DNA of 64,000 bases from Oscarella lobularis (GCF_947507565.1 NC_089180.1:1984001-2048000), one strand, 5' to 3'; counted from the stretch's first letter, positions 34,566 to 46,650 are shown. The notes: generated by a model not told the origin, from the sequence alone. Translations and numbers: made by a program.

Positions 34566-35279
34566 GTTGTACGGGTGGAGCCCGTATAACGGCGGAGGGA
34601 GGCTCTCTCAAACGTGATCTTAGGGCCGGAAGTGTCTTTCTGTCTGTCTGTCTGTATGTATGTCTGTTCGTCACGCTCGGTATTGTGACGTAACATAAAA
34701 ACCCGTTTTTTTGTACAGCGCATGCGCGACATAGGGCCCAAAACGGTGCCCCAAAAAAGGCGATTTACGGCACAAAAAAAGGGTTTTTTCTTTCATAAAC
34801 GGAAAAAATGCTTAGAAACCCATGTTTCCAATTGATCTGTGCTATTTTCCGTGTTATAAATGCGCTGAGAAACCGAAACGACAGTTTTGATTGTCACGCT
34901 CTGACGTCACAATCAAAAGTATCCACTCATGTACAGTATGTGGGTGGGTATGTACGTACGGGTAACAGGAAATATGACCCGTACACATGTCCTCCTCAAT
35001 ACACACAGAGCACATTATCAAATACAGTACGTCAGGAAAGCGCCTAATTAGGAAAACATTGCAATCATGCAAGTATTTACAGTATGTAGGTAGAACTGAG
35101 CTGTAGTAGCTAACGGCTGTAATGACCACGTGAATATGTGACAACATAACTTATGTTGTCATAACATAGTGTGATGCAATATTTTTTGACGTCACACTAT
35201 GTTATGCACTCGCGTACGGTAAGCGGTGGGAGGCTCTGCATGATGGCAACACGGTGAACACCGGGCCATCATTCTCTAG
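34566..35279 (+). mobile_element. Helitron/Helentron-like element, copy H1
   Basis: A 714-bp element. The 5' end has the hairpin TACGGGTGGAGCCCGTA, then GGAGGGAGGCTCTCTCAAAC, CTGT repeats and, near the middle, TTGATTGTCACGCTCTGACG. The 3' end has a hairpin (GATGGCAACACGGTGAACAC then CGGGCCATC) followed by ATTCTCTAG and a T. Copy H2 (40,751-43,550) matches nearly base for base outside its internal insertions, which fixes both ends. No terminal inverted repeats, no coding capacity. Confidence 0.65.
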
Positions 35280-35305
35280 TCTAATTAAAAATTCTCTGAT
35301 TTCAC

Positions 35306-36240
35306 CCTTTAGTCTTTCTCTGACACCAAAGCAAGAGTGCGTCTTTTGCTGATTTTATCTCCCTTGACTCATCCTAGTGTATGTAAGATGATCTTAGCGT
35401 TCCTTACTCAAAACTGAACGTACCTCTATAGAAATATCCTGAATTTGAAATCGCAAAATTATTGTCCATAGCAAGCCGAGAATCAGTCTCTGATTGCCGT
35501 CAACAATATTATGCGCCCTGATGCTCTCTAATTTGACCTACAGTATGAGACATTAAGTTAACCACGCCCACTTTTCATTTTCCAAAAATCCTTGCACCTT
35601 TTTACTAGATAAGAAGTCCAAGGCCTTTTGCACGTTTTCAAGTTCGTGAATTCTCAAGTTTCCTTTAGCTGAAACCAACGTATTATTTCGCGCCCAAATT
35701 ATTTTTCGTTTCCTACCCATTGCACCAAGCTTTTCCCCGGAAATACTTTCCAGGAGTTTCATGAGAACGCGACCGTCTTGCAAATCAGCAAAAAGATCCC
35801 GTACAGCCATGGATTTCTATTGGCGGAAGAGCGTTCTCCGTATCAGGCAATATAACATTGCTTATGGCGTATCTAACTAACGATCTAAGCACTGGAGTGC
35901 CCGCTCACAAAAGCGCGCCTCGGAGCATACGTCACAGCCAAAACAAAACATGCGCGCAAACGCCCCTAAAGCGAACGGGTTTCGTAGGAAAAACGACAAG
36001 GAAAGTACAAAATAAAGAAATCACAGTGTATCTTTTCTAGCATGCAGCATACGCAAATTCGCGAAAATCGTATGCGCTTCGTACCGGCACGGAGTTTATC
36101 CACTTCGAGAATGTCTTGTCTTCTGTTGGGTTTGTACGCGCTGCGTCTGCAGCTTGAGCCGCTGCTGCTCGAAGTCCTGAAGCAAGTGCAACGAAGCAAT
36201 CGAACTGCAGGAGCCTAACGACTAAAAATAGCACGACACC
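35306..36240 (-). pseudogene. beta-spectrin N-terminus (CH1 and start of CH2)
   Basis: Minus-strand exons: about 36,091-36,200 (DKTFSKWINS), 35,717-35,816 (MAVRDLFADLQDGRVLMKLL), 35,598-35,668 (KGNLRIHELENVQKALDFLS), 35,424-35,537 ([20 protein letters not shown], then [12 protein letters not shown]) and 35,306-35,373 (REIKSAKDALLLWCQRKTKG). These are the actin-binding calponin-homology domains; 'RFQIQDIS' and 'SAKDALLLWCQ' point to beta-spectrin rather than alpha-actinin. The first exon has GAAGACAAGACATTC, where AAGAC appears duplicated: the five-base insertion shifts the frame before KTFSKW. The rest of CH2 and all spectrin repeats are missing, replaced by the Helitron-like copy H1 and satellite R6. 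Confidence 0.7.
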
Positions 36241-36758
36241 TCTCTTTTTAAAGCAAATCGCTTACTTTTTCGCCGCTTTCGACTGAGCCGAAGCTGTAGA
36301 AAGTGTCTTCTCAGAAGATCTGAAGTGATGTCACGGCCCGGATCAACGGCCACGGTGTCCCCGTATGATTAATCCTTTTAGAGCGGAACGGCAGACTGTA
36401 GTTCCTCGGATCGTCGTTCGTCGTTATGTACGTCGGTTGAACCGTTCGACAAGCAGCCCGGACCGATCGGGTCCTCACAACAGGGACAGCGACGCGTCAA
36501 GTGTCTTGTCGACCGCTGAACCAATGAACTTCGCTGTAAAGGTAAATCGACACATTCGCTGCAACTTCGACGCAGTCACGCAGAACAACACACTTTTACA
36601 ATAGTACTCGGGTACAACAGGAGAGACTTACAGCTCGTTGTAAACGCCCCCCCATTAGCAGCCTAACGACCCATGCGAATAGCGTTTTTTCCCCTTAGTA
36701 TTTGGGTTCTTCCGAAGAGGAGCGGGCAGGAAGTGTGCGAATCCGTCGTGGCATCTTT
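36241..36758. other. spacer before the foldback element
   Basis: About 500 bp. It may hold the 5' exon and promoter of the beta-spectrin fragment (minus strand, around 36,250-36,340). A plus-strand frame at 36,365-36,604 is unremarkable in composition and is not annotated. Confidence 0.3.
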
Positions 36759-36799
36759 CTATGGCGCGCGATCAGTGCCAAAAATCCTGTGCAAGCGCA

Positions 36800-37630
36800 T
36801 AACGCTTTTTGATTTAGCCGCTTGTGGATTATATTAAGCCGCTTTTGGATCCAGCCGCTCTTGGATTAAGCCGCTTTTGGATTAAGCCGCTCTTGGATTA
36901 AGCCGCTTTTGGATTAAGCCGCTTTTGGATTAAGCCGCTCTTGGATTAAGCCGCTCTTGGATTAAGCCGCTCTTGGATTAAGCCGCTCTTGGATTAAGCC
37001 GCTTGTGGATTAGGCTGCTTTTGGATTAAGCCGCTCTTGGATTAAGCCGCTTTTGGATTAAGCCGCTCTTGGATTAAGCCGCTCTTGGATTACTTGGATT
37101 AAGCCGCTCTTGGATTAAGCCGCTCTTGGATTAAGCCGCTTTTAGATTAAGCCGCTCTTGGATTAAGCCGCTTTTGGATTAAGCCGCTTTTGGATTAAGC
37201 CGCTCTTGGATTAAGCCGCTCTTGGATTAAGCTGCTCTTGGATTAAGCCGCTTTTGGATTAAGCCGCTTTTGGATTAAGCCGCTCTTGGATTAAGCCGCT
37301 TTTGGATTAAGCCGCTTTTGGATTAATTAAGCCGCTCTTGGATTAAGCCGCTTTTGGATTAAGCCGCTCTTGGATTAAGCCGCTTTTGGATTAAGCCGCT
37401 TTTGGATTAAGCCGCTCTTGGATTAAGCCGCTCTTGGATTAAGCTGCTCTTGGATTAAGCCGCTCTTGGATTAAGCCGCTTTTGGATTAAGCCGCTTTTG
37501 GATTAAGCCGCTCTTGGATTAAGCCGCTCTTGGATTAAGCTGCTCTTGGATTAAGCCGCTTTTGGATTAAGCCGCTCTTGGATTAAGCCGCCCTTGAATT
37601 AAGCCGCTCTTGGATTAAGCCGCTTTGGGA
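36800..37630. repeat. 16-bp array, left arm of the foldback element (R7)
   Basis: About 50 near-identical copies of GGATTAAGCCGCTCTT (alternating with ...GCTTTT). Copies are very uniform, suggesting recent expansion or gene conversion. Confidence 0.95.
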
Positions 37631-37686
37631 TTCTTTTGTATTTTGGTGCACGTGGCATTCACGCGCATGCGCGTACGCGGTTAGCC

Positions 37687-38724
37687 ATGGACGAAGAGGA
37701 CAAAGAAAGGATTTTGAAGGCCGTTTCGTGTTTATCAGATGCTGTTGCTGGAGCGAAGAGTGTTACAGGTCAATTGTGATTCAGTACATTACATTTCATT
37801 GCTGATACATCTCTTTTCGCAGCTGTGGGAGCTTCCGCAGCGCCTAATTTGTCGTTGAATGTCCAAGAGGGAAAACGTTCTTCGTCTACGCCCTCTACTC
37901 GCCATTCAGATCATTTTACTGCAGGGGCGTCGTCGAACAGTCGCTTGCGTCACGGTACATCCACTGCGTCAGCAAACGATAAGCCAAAGTGCATTTCAAC
38001 GCTGAATTTTGGTCTCTTTTTCTAATTCGTTCTTCTTTATAGAACTGTAGCCTCAGAGCACGCTCAACTTTTCAATTACAAGCCACGTGCCGCTCACGGG
38101 TCGTCACGCTCTGGTCGTCTCGGCAAAAGACGAAAACTGTCGTCTTTCGCGACAAGAGAGTGGCGTGTCATTTTTGTGTGCCTGGCGAGTCCGCGAGCGT
38201 CTGAAATCCCGTTAGCAGACATGTCCGTGAAACTTCAGCGCGCAGGGTTGGGGGAGAAAGAGCTAAGCATTCCCGTCACGGCTGATGCGGCGGAGGTGCA
38301 CGATATCATAGTAGACGCCTTCCCCGTCTTGAAAAATACCGGATACGAACTTCTGAGGACAATGGGACATGGAAACAAAGATTTCACTCTGATTGGCCAA
38401 GTAAGCTCTGCGGATGTCTTGAAGGTTGGCTTGAAGAAGGCCAAGTGTTATTTGTTATTTACCCAAAGTATTCCTCTTTCCCTAGATAACACAATAGGCG
38501 CTAGCCCAACAGACGTCTTCATTTTTGTCACTGGTTCCAGGTCTGTTCCTCCGACAGGAATGAAGAGCTGGACAGTCAAGTTTACCGACAAATCCGTGGT
38601 GCCTTCAGCTCACACGTGCAATCTCGTTCTCACGCTGCCCACAGCTCATAGCAACGACAAAGAGACATTCTTCAAAAATCTTACACTTGGCTTCCTCAGC
38701 CATTCCTTCTTTGGTCAGGCTTGA
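37687..38724 (+). CDS. HECT-type ubiquitin-ligase-like protein with deleted N-lobe (G2E3-like)
   Basis: ATG at 37,687 (MDEEDKERILKAVSCLSDAV), intron from about 37,769 to 37,822, second exon Ser-rich to about 37,957, intron to about 38,041, then a long final exon to TGA 38,722-38,724. The final exon contains WRVIFVCLAS, LQRAGLGEKEL and YELLRTMGHGN, a module I associate with multicopy HECT genes of marine invertebrates. It then jumps to a HECT C-lobe: FVTGSRSVPPTG and VVPSAHTCNLVLTLP, with the catalytic-type Cys (HTC) present, ending SFFGQA. The about 250-residue N-lobe that binds E2 is absent, so ligase activity is doubtful. The frame is intact. Location between the arms of a foldback element suggests cargo or the element's own accessory gene. 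Confidence 0.55.
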
Positions 38725-38989
38725 AGTACGTCGAGAGATCGACGACACGTAATGAGCAATCTAAAACTTTCCATGTTGACCGCAAGTTGTTCTTGGTAAA
38801 ATAATGATATTCGACCGTTCATTTTGGTCATCATCCGTTTATTTTAAATGAAAGCAGTTCAAATTAATATTAAGTGCATTTTCCACTGAGCTATGCAATG
38901 CAATGCCGATCATACAATCATACGGGCACTTTGCTTGTGAAATGGCGGATGTGCGCAGAACCGTGTTAAACCTTCTTTCGTCCGTTTCG

Positions 38990-40045
38990 GCTTAATCCAA
39001 AAGCAGCCTAATCCACAAGCAGCTTAATCCAAGAGCGGCTTAAGCCGCTCTTGGATTAAGCCGCTTTTAGATTAAGCCGCTCTTGGATTAAGCCGCTTTT
39101 AGATTAAGCCGCTCTTGGATTAAGCCGCTTTTGGATTAAGCCGCTCTTGGATTAAGCCGCTCTTGGATTAAGCTGCTTGTGGATTATAGGCTGCTTTTGG
39201 ATTAAGCCGCTCTTGGATTAAGCTGCTTGTGGATTAGGCTGCTTTTGGATTAAGCCGCTCTTGGATTAAGCCGCTTTTGGATTAAGCCGCTCTTGGATTA
39301 AGCCGCTCTTGGATTAAGCCGCGCTCTTGGATTAAGCCGCTCTTGGATTAAGCCGCTTTTAGATTAAGCCGCTCTTGGATTAAGCCGCTTTTGGATTAAG
39401 CCGCTCTTGGATTAAGCCGCTCTTGGATTAAGCTGCTTGTGGATTATAGGCTGCTTTTGGATTAAGCCGCTCTTGGATTAAGCTGCTTGTGGATTAGGCT
39501 GCTTTTGGATTAAGCCGCTCTTGGATTAAGCCGCTTTTGGATTAAGCCGCTCTTGGATTAAGCCGCTCTTGGATTAAGCCGCTTTTGGATTAAGCCGCTC
39601 TTGGATTAAGCCGCTCTTGGATTAAGCCGCTTTTAGATTTAAGATGAAGCCGCTCTTGGATTAAGCCGCTCTTGGATTAAGCCGCTTGTGGATTAGGCTG
39701 CTTTTGGATTAATCCAAGAGCGGCTTAATCCAAGAGCGGCTTCATCTTAAACCGGCATATAATCTAAAAGCGGCTTAATCCAAGAGCGGCTTAATCCAAG
39801 AGCGGCTTAATCCAAGAGCGGCTTAATCCAAAAGCGGCTTAATCCAAGAGCGGCTTAATCCAAAAGCAGCCTAATCCACAAGCAGCTTAATCCAAGAGCG
39901 GCTTAATCCAAAAGCAGCCTAATCCACAAGCAGCTTAATCCAAGAGCGGCTTAATCCAAGAGCGGCTTAATCCAAAAGCGGCTTAATCCAAGAGCGGCTT
40001 AATCTAAAAGCGGCTTAATCCAAGAGCGGCTTAATATAATTCACA
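38990..40045. repeat. 16-bp array, right arms of the foldback element (R7)
   Basis: Mixed orientation: a short reverse block (38,990-39,035), a long forward block to about 39,712, then a reverse block to about 40,045. A higher-order segment of about 330 bp is duplicated (compare 39,030-39,340 with 39,325-39,640). Confidence 0.95.
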
Positions 40046-40111
40046 AGCGGCTAAATCTAAAAGCGTTATGCGCTTGCACGGGATTTTTGGCACTGATCGC
40101 GCGCGCCATAG

Positions 40112-40750
40112 TTTGCTAGGTCGTGCGACTTCGTCTCGGCGCGTACGAGTCGCCAGATGTTTTCCGCGTGTTGTCGCGTCGTTTTCGACTTTTTCCTTGA
40201 TCGGTTCGTCACACCGGTGCATTTTGGCGCGCTGTAGCTTCTGTAGCACAAGATCGTCAAGAAAATCAAGCAAAGAACGAGAAGAAACAATTTTGTTGTT
40301 GATTTTCGGCGCTGCGCCTGCGCACAGTAGCTTGCGGAGCTTGTGGGCGGGGGGAACGTAGCATGTTCTCCCAAAGATCTACAGTCACATTCTAATTAAA
40401 ATCCCCGGCAAAAATAGCCGAAGGAATGAATAATTAAAATCTTGGGTATAACTGCCTAATTAAGGTAGCAAGGGTACTAGAGTGTCGGAATATTAAAAAC
40501 ATAAAATTCGCTAAAAAAACACGTTGGAGTATGTTCTCTCTATTTTACAATAAGTACAGCCTGTTGTCGTGAAGGAACGCGTGGAACGTCCGGTCTTCCG
40601 AGAGCGGGTCTTATCTAACGCGCGTTACTTAAGAGAAAATAGGCTTTTTTCGGCGTTTTCTTACACGAGATGATATATTTTGAGTTACGTAAGAATAAAG
40701 ATATTACAATAATCTAAGTATTTTGTTAAATAATGGAGCCGACCACCACA
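40112..40750. other. spacer between foldback element and Helitron-like copy H2
   Basis: On the minus strand 40,130-40,374 is open and includes a hydrophobic anchor (KLFLLVLCLIFLTILCYRSY) after a short basic tail, like a type II membrane protein start. It overlaps the element boundary, so I leave it as a possible first exon only. Nothing else recognised. Confidence 0.3.
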
Positions 40751-41607
40751 GTTGTACGGGTGGAGCCCGTATAACGACGGAGGGAGGCTCTCTCAAACGT
40801 GATCTTAGGAACAGGAGGGACAAACCACTGCGCATGTGTAGGTTGCTAGGAGGATTTATAGGCTTTCGGCGCGTTTTTCTAAGACTATGCTGGATTCCTC
40901 CCCGTTACGCCAGCGGAGTAAGGTCTTTTCTGGCCCAATGCGCACTCTGTGATAGAGCGATCCATCGAAAGACAGACACACACTGCGCGGGACAGAGAAT
41001 GACGTAGCGAATCATTGTGAGATCAAGTAGCAAATTCGTCCAGCTGAGGCGCGAAATGTGAAACTAGGCCCTATAAACGAATCTAGCGCGTTTGACACGT
41101 ACACAGAAGCGTGCACAGTCGATTTCATTCGCAAAGTTGCGATTTGGGGCGATTTCAAACGTTGTTCCCTAGTTTCTCGAAACCGGTCGGTCTAAATTTT
41201 TTTGCGGTCGGGGTCAAATCGGTAGAGAATTTATCAATCTTTTGTTTGGCAGACGTCTTTCCCTTAGGCAGTCCTTCCTGTTCTTAGGCCGTCTGTATGT
41301 ATGTCTGTTCGTAACGCTCGGTATTGTGACGTAACTTAAAAACCCGTTTTTTCGTACAGCGCATGCGTGACATAGGGCCCAAAACGGTGACCCAAAAAAG
41401 GCGATTTACGGCGCGAATAAAGCGTTTTTTCTTTCATAAACGGAAAAATGCTTAGAAACCCCCGTTTCCAATTGATCTGTGCTATTTTCCGATTTATAAA
41501 TGCGCTGAGAAACCGAAACGGCAGTTTTGATTGTCACGCTCTGACGTCACAATCAAAACGTATCCACTCATGTACAGTATGTGGGTGGGTATGTACGCGT
41601 GTACGGG

Positions 41608-43245
41608 CAGAGATAGAGAAGGAGAGGGATATGAAACTCCGGGTCACGTGATCTATTTAGCTGAGTAGAGGGGCAGGACGGACTTTCAAACGCGCATGCT
41701 CTAACAACAATCGAGTATTAGCCAATTGCACATATCCATGTTTCAAATCGCGTTCGCTAACGCCCCTTTGAAGTAAATAGGCGTGAGTTCGAACGGGCTA
41801 AGCTCGAACTTCCCTCAAATAGACACTTCGATGTAGTAGCTTTAATATAAGCTCCACGCGTTTTTTTTTCGGGGGTACGCGTTTTGAGAAAAACGGGTTG
41901 GAAAGTTTTTGGCAAGCGATCTTCTTCTAGCGAGTTTCGAAACGCTTTGATTTTTGGTGTAGCTGCATTTTAGGCAGCCCTTCGAATGTTCCTGGTCTCG
42001 AAATTGCGATATTTTACTTGTTTGTAGCCGAAAATCAAACCAAAAGAAAGGGGGCCCGTTTCGATTTAGACAGTTCGTTATGTTTCTAAAATCTAAAACG
42101 TGAGTGTCATCAAATTGACAACAAATTAGAGTGTAATTGATGGGCACAAGTTTCGCGAATTTGCCGTTGCGATAGAACTTTCGCTAAAGCGGGACCCACG
42201 CTAAATCCGCCCGCGACCTAGTGCGTAATTGATTTTCTTTGCGTTTTTCTCTCAAAGAATAGAGAAACTATATCGCTAGATTACCAAACCAGCGCGTTTA
42301 GAGAACTTTCTATGGGTCGTACGAAACCTAGCAACCGAGCATGCGCGTTTGAAAGTCCGTCCTGCCGAGTAGAGGTCTGTCGCCCTTTTTACCCGGATGT
42401 GCTCGTAACGAAGGCGGCTATTTGTACTGTTTATCTGAGAGCTACGGTCTTCAAAAGCCTAGAAACCAGTGCGCTAGAGAAAATCTACCCAGCCCTACGT
42501 GTAACGAATCATAAAACCACGGAAGACGCGCCCGTTATATGCAGAGATTCACCTTATGATCCCATCGATCTTCGCTTTTCGTTTATTTTTATCATCAATA
42601 TTTCTCTGCTACTTGCGAAGATGTAAGCAAAGCTTTCGAGGCATCACAACTATAATAGAGCTATAGCTAGAGTGGAAAATCCTACAACGTCGGAGTTAGG
42701 AAAAAAATTATTATCTCCTTCAGTAGAAGAAATATTGGATAAGATCAGGCACAAGTCTCTTCACAGATAAATGATCTACGCGGGTAAAATAGTTGCGAAC
42801 AAACTCGCCGAATGTTCTTGCTACAGGAGGGAGCAAAGGGTGACGTGGCGAAAACGCCTATTTTGCTGTTTATCAGCGGAACGGCAGATTCCAGCCTCAA
42901 GAGTTGAGCCTATGTCTATTCTCCGACCCTTGTGCTTTTGTTTGGGCCCATTTGCAAGAATATTGGCGGTCGCAAAAAAGCGCAGGAGGGAGCAAAAGTC
43001 CATTTCGCATAACGCGCGCGTCTACCGTCGTTTTATGCATCGTTACGCGTAGGACTGGGCAGGGTTTCTCTAGCGACACTTGTTTCCAGGCTTCCGAAAG
43101 GTCGTACCGAACATTTTCTCTCAAATGTAGTACAAATAGCCGCCTACGTCACGAGCACATCCGGGTAAAAAGGGCAACAGACCTCCACTCAGCTAAATAG
43201 ATCACGTGACCCGGAGTTTCATATCCCTCTCCTTCTCTATCTCTG
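41608..43245. mobile_element. long-TIR DNA transposon nested in H2 (element B)
   Basis: Left end CAGAGATAGAGAAGGAGAGG, right end exact complement. Arms continue through GATATGAAACTCCGGGTCAC and, past the nested element C, through CACATCCGGGTAAAAAGG and its partner, giving arms of about 250 bp. It is flanked by GTACGGG on both sides (41,601-41,607 and 43,246-43,252). The uninterrupted site is seen in H1 at 34,961-34,975. No transposase. Confidence 0.85.
41672..42366. mobile_element. TIR transposon nested in element B (element C)
   Basis: 695 bp with ends GGCAGGACGGACTTTCAAAC and the complement GTTTGAAAGTCCGTCCTGCC. It is flanked by GAGTAGAGG on both sides (41,663-41,671 and 42,367-42,375). 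A nine-base target duplication fits Mutator-like elements. No coding capacity seen. Confidence 0.85.
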
Positions 43246-43550
43246 GTACGGGTAACAGGAAATATGACCCGTACACATGCATATGTCTTCAAATATTTTG
43301 CAAATTATGAAATACAATACAGTACGTCAGAAAAGCGTGTAATTAGAAAAACATTGCAATTATGTAGGTATGTACAGTATGTACGTACAGGACTAAGCTG
43401 TAGGGGCTAAGGGCAGGGATTACTACAGTACGTGTATATGTGGCAACATAAAATTTATGACGCCACACTATGTAATGCACTCGCGTACTGTAAGCGGTGG
43501 GAGGCTCTGCATGATGGCAACACGGTGAACACCGGGCCATCATTCTCTAG

Positions 43551-44189
43551 TTATATTTCTGTATGAGGTCGTTTTGGCAGAAAAATGGAAATTGTGAACA
43601 GGCATATATATATACTGTATGTATACTGTATGTATATATATAGATCTTTGGGCCCGTAACTCGAAAAACTACTACAACCGTTTGCCTTACTTCGAGGAAG
43701 GTTTTCGTTCTTTCAACGGCCATTTTCCCAATAGACGTCGGAGACAAACGCGATCGCCGGACATCACTAGACTCAACTACGAAGCGGTTTTGCGAACCGT
43801 TGCGCCATTCGAAAGAAACGGCTCGATTTCGGCTTTTCGCGGCCGATTTTTGATAAAAATGGACTCTATTTTGACATATACGCGACGAATCGACAAAACC
43901 TCTCGTAGTTGAGTCAAGCGATGCCATCGCGTTCGATGCGGCTAATCGCCGATAACGGCCGTTCAAAGGACGAAAAAACGCCGAAAACGGCTGTTTTTCG
44001 GCGCTATTGCTAAACGCAGCCGATCGGTGCGGTTAGCTACGCTTCGTGTATCGTTTTCGCACCGGCCGTCCTCTGTTTACACACCGTTGCTAGTCTTCAT
44101 GCTAAGTACGCGTTCCATGCCCAAAAATGCAAGAAGGAACGCCTCTTCCTGGTAACCCTAACCACGCCCCTAGCAACCCCCCTTGCACA
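43551..44189. other. spacer after H2, no gene recognised
   Basis: TATATATACTGTATGTATACTGTATG microsatellite at about 43,600-43,635, then unique sequence without a convincing exon. Confidence 0.4.
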
Positions 44190-46650
44190 GACAGAAAACA
44201 TAATGAGTACCTTCAACAGAAAACATAATGAGTACCTTCAACAGAAAACATAATGAGTACCTTCAACAGAAAACATAATGAGTACCTTCAACAGAAAACA
44301 GAAAACATATTGAGTACCTACAACAGAAAACAGAAAACATATTGAGTACGTTCAACAGAAAACATATTGAATACGTTTAACAGAAAACATAATGAGTACC
44401 TTCAACAGAAAACATATTGAGTACCTTCAACAGAAAACGTAATGAGTACCTTCAACAGAAAACATATTGAGTACCTTCAACAGAAAACAGAAAACATATT
44501 GAGTACGTTCAACAGAAAACAGAAAACAGATTGAGACCTACAACAGAAAACAGAAAACATTGAGTACCTACAACAGAAAACAGAAAACATATTGAGTACC
44601 TTCAACAGAAAACATATTGAGTACCTTCAACAGAAAACAGAAAACATATTGAGTACCTTCAACAGAAAACAGAAAACATATTGAGTACGTTCAACAGAAA
44701 ACAGAAAACAGATTGAGACCTACAACAGAAAACAGAAAACATATTGAGTACGTTCAACAAAAAACATATTGAATACGTTTAACAGAAAACATAATGAGTA
44801 CCTTCAACAGAAAACATATTGAGTACCTTCAACAGAAAACGTAATGAGTACCTTCAACAGAAAACATATTGAGTACCTTCAACAGAAAACAGAAAACATA
44901 TTGAGTACGTTCAACAGAAAACAGAAAACAGATTGAGACCTACAACAGAAAACAGAAAACATTGAGTACCTACAACAGAAAACAGAAAACATATTGAGTA
45001 CCTTGAACAGAAAACATATTGAGTACCTTCAACAGAAAACAGAAAACATATTGAGTACCTTCAACAGAAAACATATTGAGTACCTTCAACAGAAAACAGA
45101 AAACATATTGAGTACGTTCAACAGAAAACAGAAAACAGATTGAGACCTACAACAGAAAACATATTGAATACGTTTAACAGAAAACATAATGAGTACCTTC
45201 AACAGAAAACATAATGAGTACCTTCAACAGAAAACATATTGAGTACCTTCAACAGAAAACAGAAAACATATTGAGTACGTTCAACAGAAAACAGAAAACA
45301 GATTGAGACCTACAACAGAAAACAGAAAACATTGAGTACCTACAACAGAAAAAGAAAACAGATTGAGTACACTGTACCTACCACAGAAAACAGAAAACAT
45401 ATTGAGTACGTTCAACAGAAAACATATTGAATACGTTTAACAGAAAACATAATGAGTACCTTCAACAGAAAACATATTGAGTACCTTCAACAGAAAACGT
45501 AATGAGTACCTTCAATAGAAAACATATTGAGTACCTTCAACAGAAAACAGAAAACATATTGAGTACGTTCAACAGAAAACATATTGAATACGTTTAACAG
45601 AAAACATAATGAGTACCTTCAACAGAAAACATATTGAGTACCTTCAACAGAAAACAGAAAACATATTGAGTACCTACAACAGAAAACAGAAAACATATTG
45701 AGTACGTTCAACAGAAAACATATTAAATACGTTTAACAGAAAACATATTGAGTACCTTCAACAGAAAACAGAAAACATATTGAGTACGTTCAACAGAAAA
45801 CAGAAAACAGATTGAGACCTACAACAGAAAACAGAAAACATTGAGTACCTACAACAGAAAACAGAAAACATATTGAGTACGTTCAACAGAAAACATATTG
45901 AATACGTTTAACAGAAAACATAATGAGTACCTTCAACAGAAAAAATATTGAGTACCTTTAACAGAAAACAGAAAACATATTGAGTACCTACAACAGAAAA
46001 CAGAAAACATATTGAGTACGTTCAACAGAAAACATATTGAATACGTTTAACAGAAAACATAATGAGTACCTTCAACAGAAAACATATTGAGTACCTTCAA
46101 CAGAAAACAGAAAACACATTCAGTACCTTCAACAGAAAACATATTGAGTACCTAAAACAGAAAACATATTGAGTACCTTCAACAGAAAACATATTGAGTA
46201 CCTACAACAGAAAACACATTGAGTACCTACAACAGAAAACACATTGAGTACCTTCAACAGAAAACACATTCAGTACCTTCAATAGAAAACATATTGAGTA
46301 CCTAAAACAGAAAACATATTGAGTACCTACAACAGAAAACACATTCAGTACCTTCAACAGAAACATTGAGTACCTACAACAGAAAACACATTGAGTACCT
46401 GAAACAGAAAACAGATTGAGTACCTACAACCGAAAACACATTCAGTACCTTCAACAGAAAACATATTGAGTACCTAAAACAGAAAACACATTGAGTACCT
46501 ACAACAGAAAACACATTGAGTACCTACAACAGAAAACACATTGAGTACCTTCAACAGAAAACACATTGAGTACCTTCAACAGAAAACATATTGAGTACGT
46601 TCAACAGAAAACACATTCAGTACCTACAACAGAAAACACATTGAGTAACT
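44190..46650. repeat. 25-bp satellite (family R8)
   Basis: About 90 units of AACAGAAAACATATTGAGTA plus CCTTC, with a short insertable AACAG/AACAGAAAACAG module and TACCTACAAC or TACGTTCAAC variants. Higher-order blocks of about 260 bp recur (for example 44,400-44,700 and 44,780-45,090). Confidence 0.95.

Larger units (their letters stand above)
36759..40111. mobile_element. 3.35-kb foldback element carrying a gene
   Basis: Outer ends are inverted copies: CTATGGCGCGCGATCAGTGC then CAAAAATCCTGTGCAAGCGC at the left (36,759) and the complement ending at 40,111, matching for about 90 bp with only a few differences. Inside each end lies a long array of the 16-bp unit GGATTAAGCCGCTCTT, forward on the left (36,800-37,630) and reverse at the right end (about 39,715-40,045). 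A unique cargo (37,640-38,980) with an intron-containing HECT-type gene sits between. TTT directly outside both ends may be a 3-bp target duplication. Foldback transposons with repeat-built arms are known in animals; gene cargo is unusual. Confidence 0.75.
40751..43550 (+). mobile_element. Helitron/Helentron-like element, copy H2 (contains nested insertions)
   Basis: Begins with the same hairpin as H1 (TACGGGTGGAGCCCGTA) and ends with the same hairpin plus CTAG (43,547-43,550), followed by T. About 1.16 kb is its own sequence, including a segment at about 40,815-41,280 that H1 lacks. The middle is occupied by a 1,638-bp inverted-repeat element at 41,608-43,245. Confidence 0.65.

Noticed and set aside
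38401-38485. Possible intron (GTAAGC to CCCTAG) in the HECT-like gene
   Set aside because: Removing it would break the phase to the C-lobe, and the retained sequence (VGLKKAKCYL) fits the family, so the frame is read through.
40066-40374. Type II membrane-like ORF across the right end of the foldback element
   Set aside because: It spans the element boundary and has no recognisable downstream exon; noted only as a possible exon in the spacer entry.
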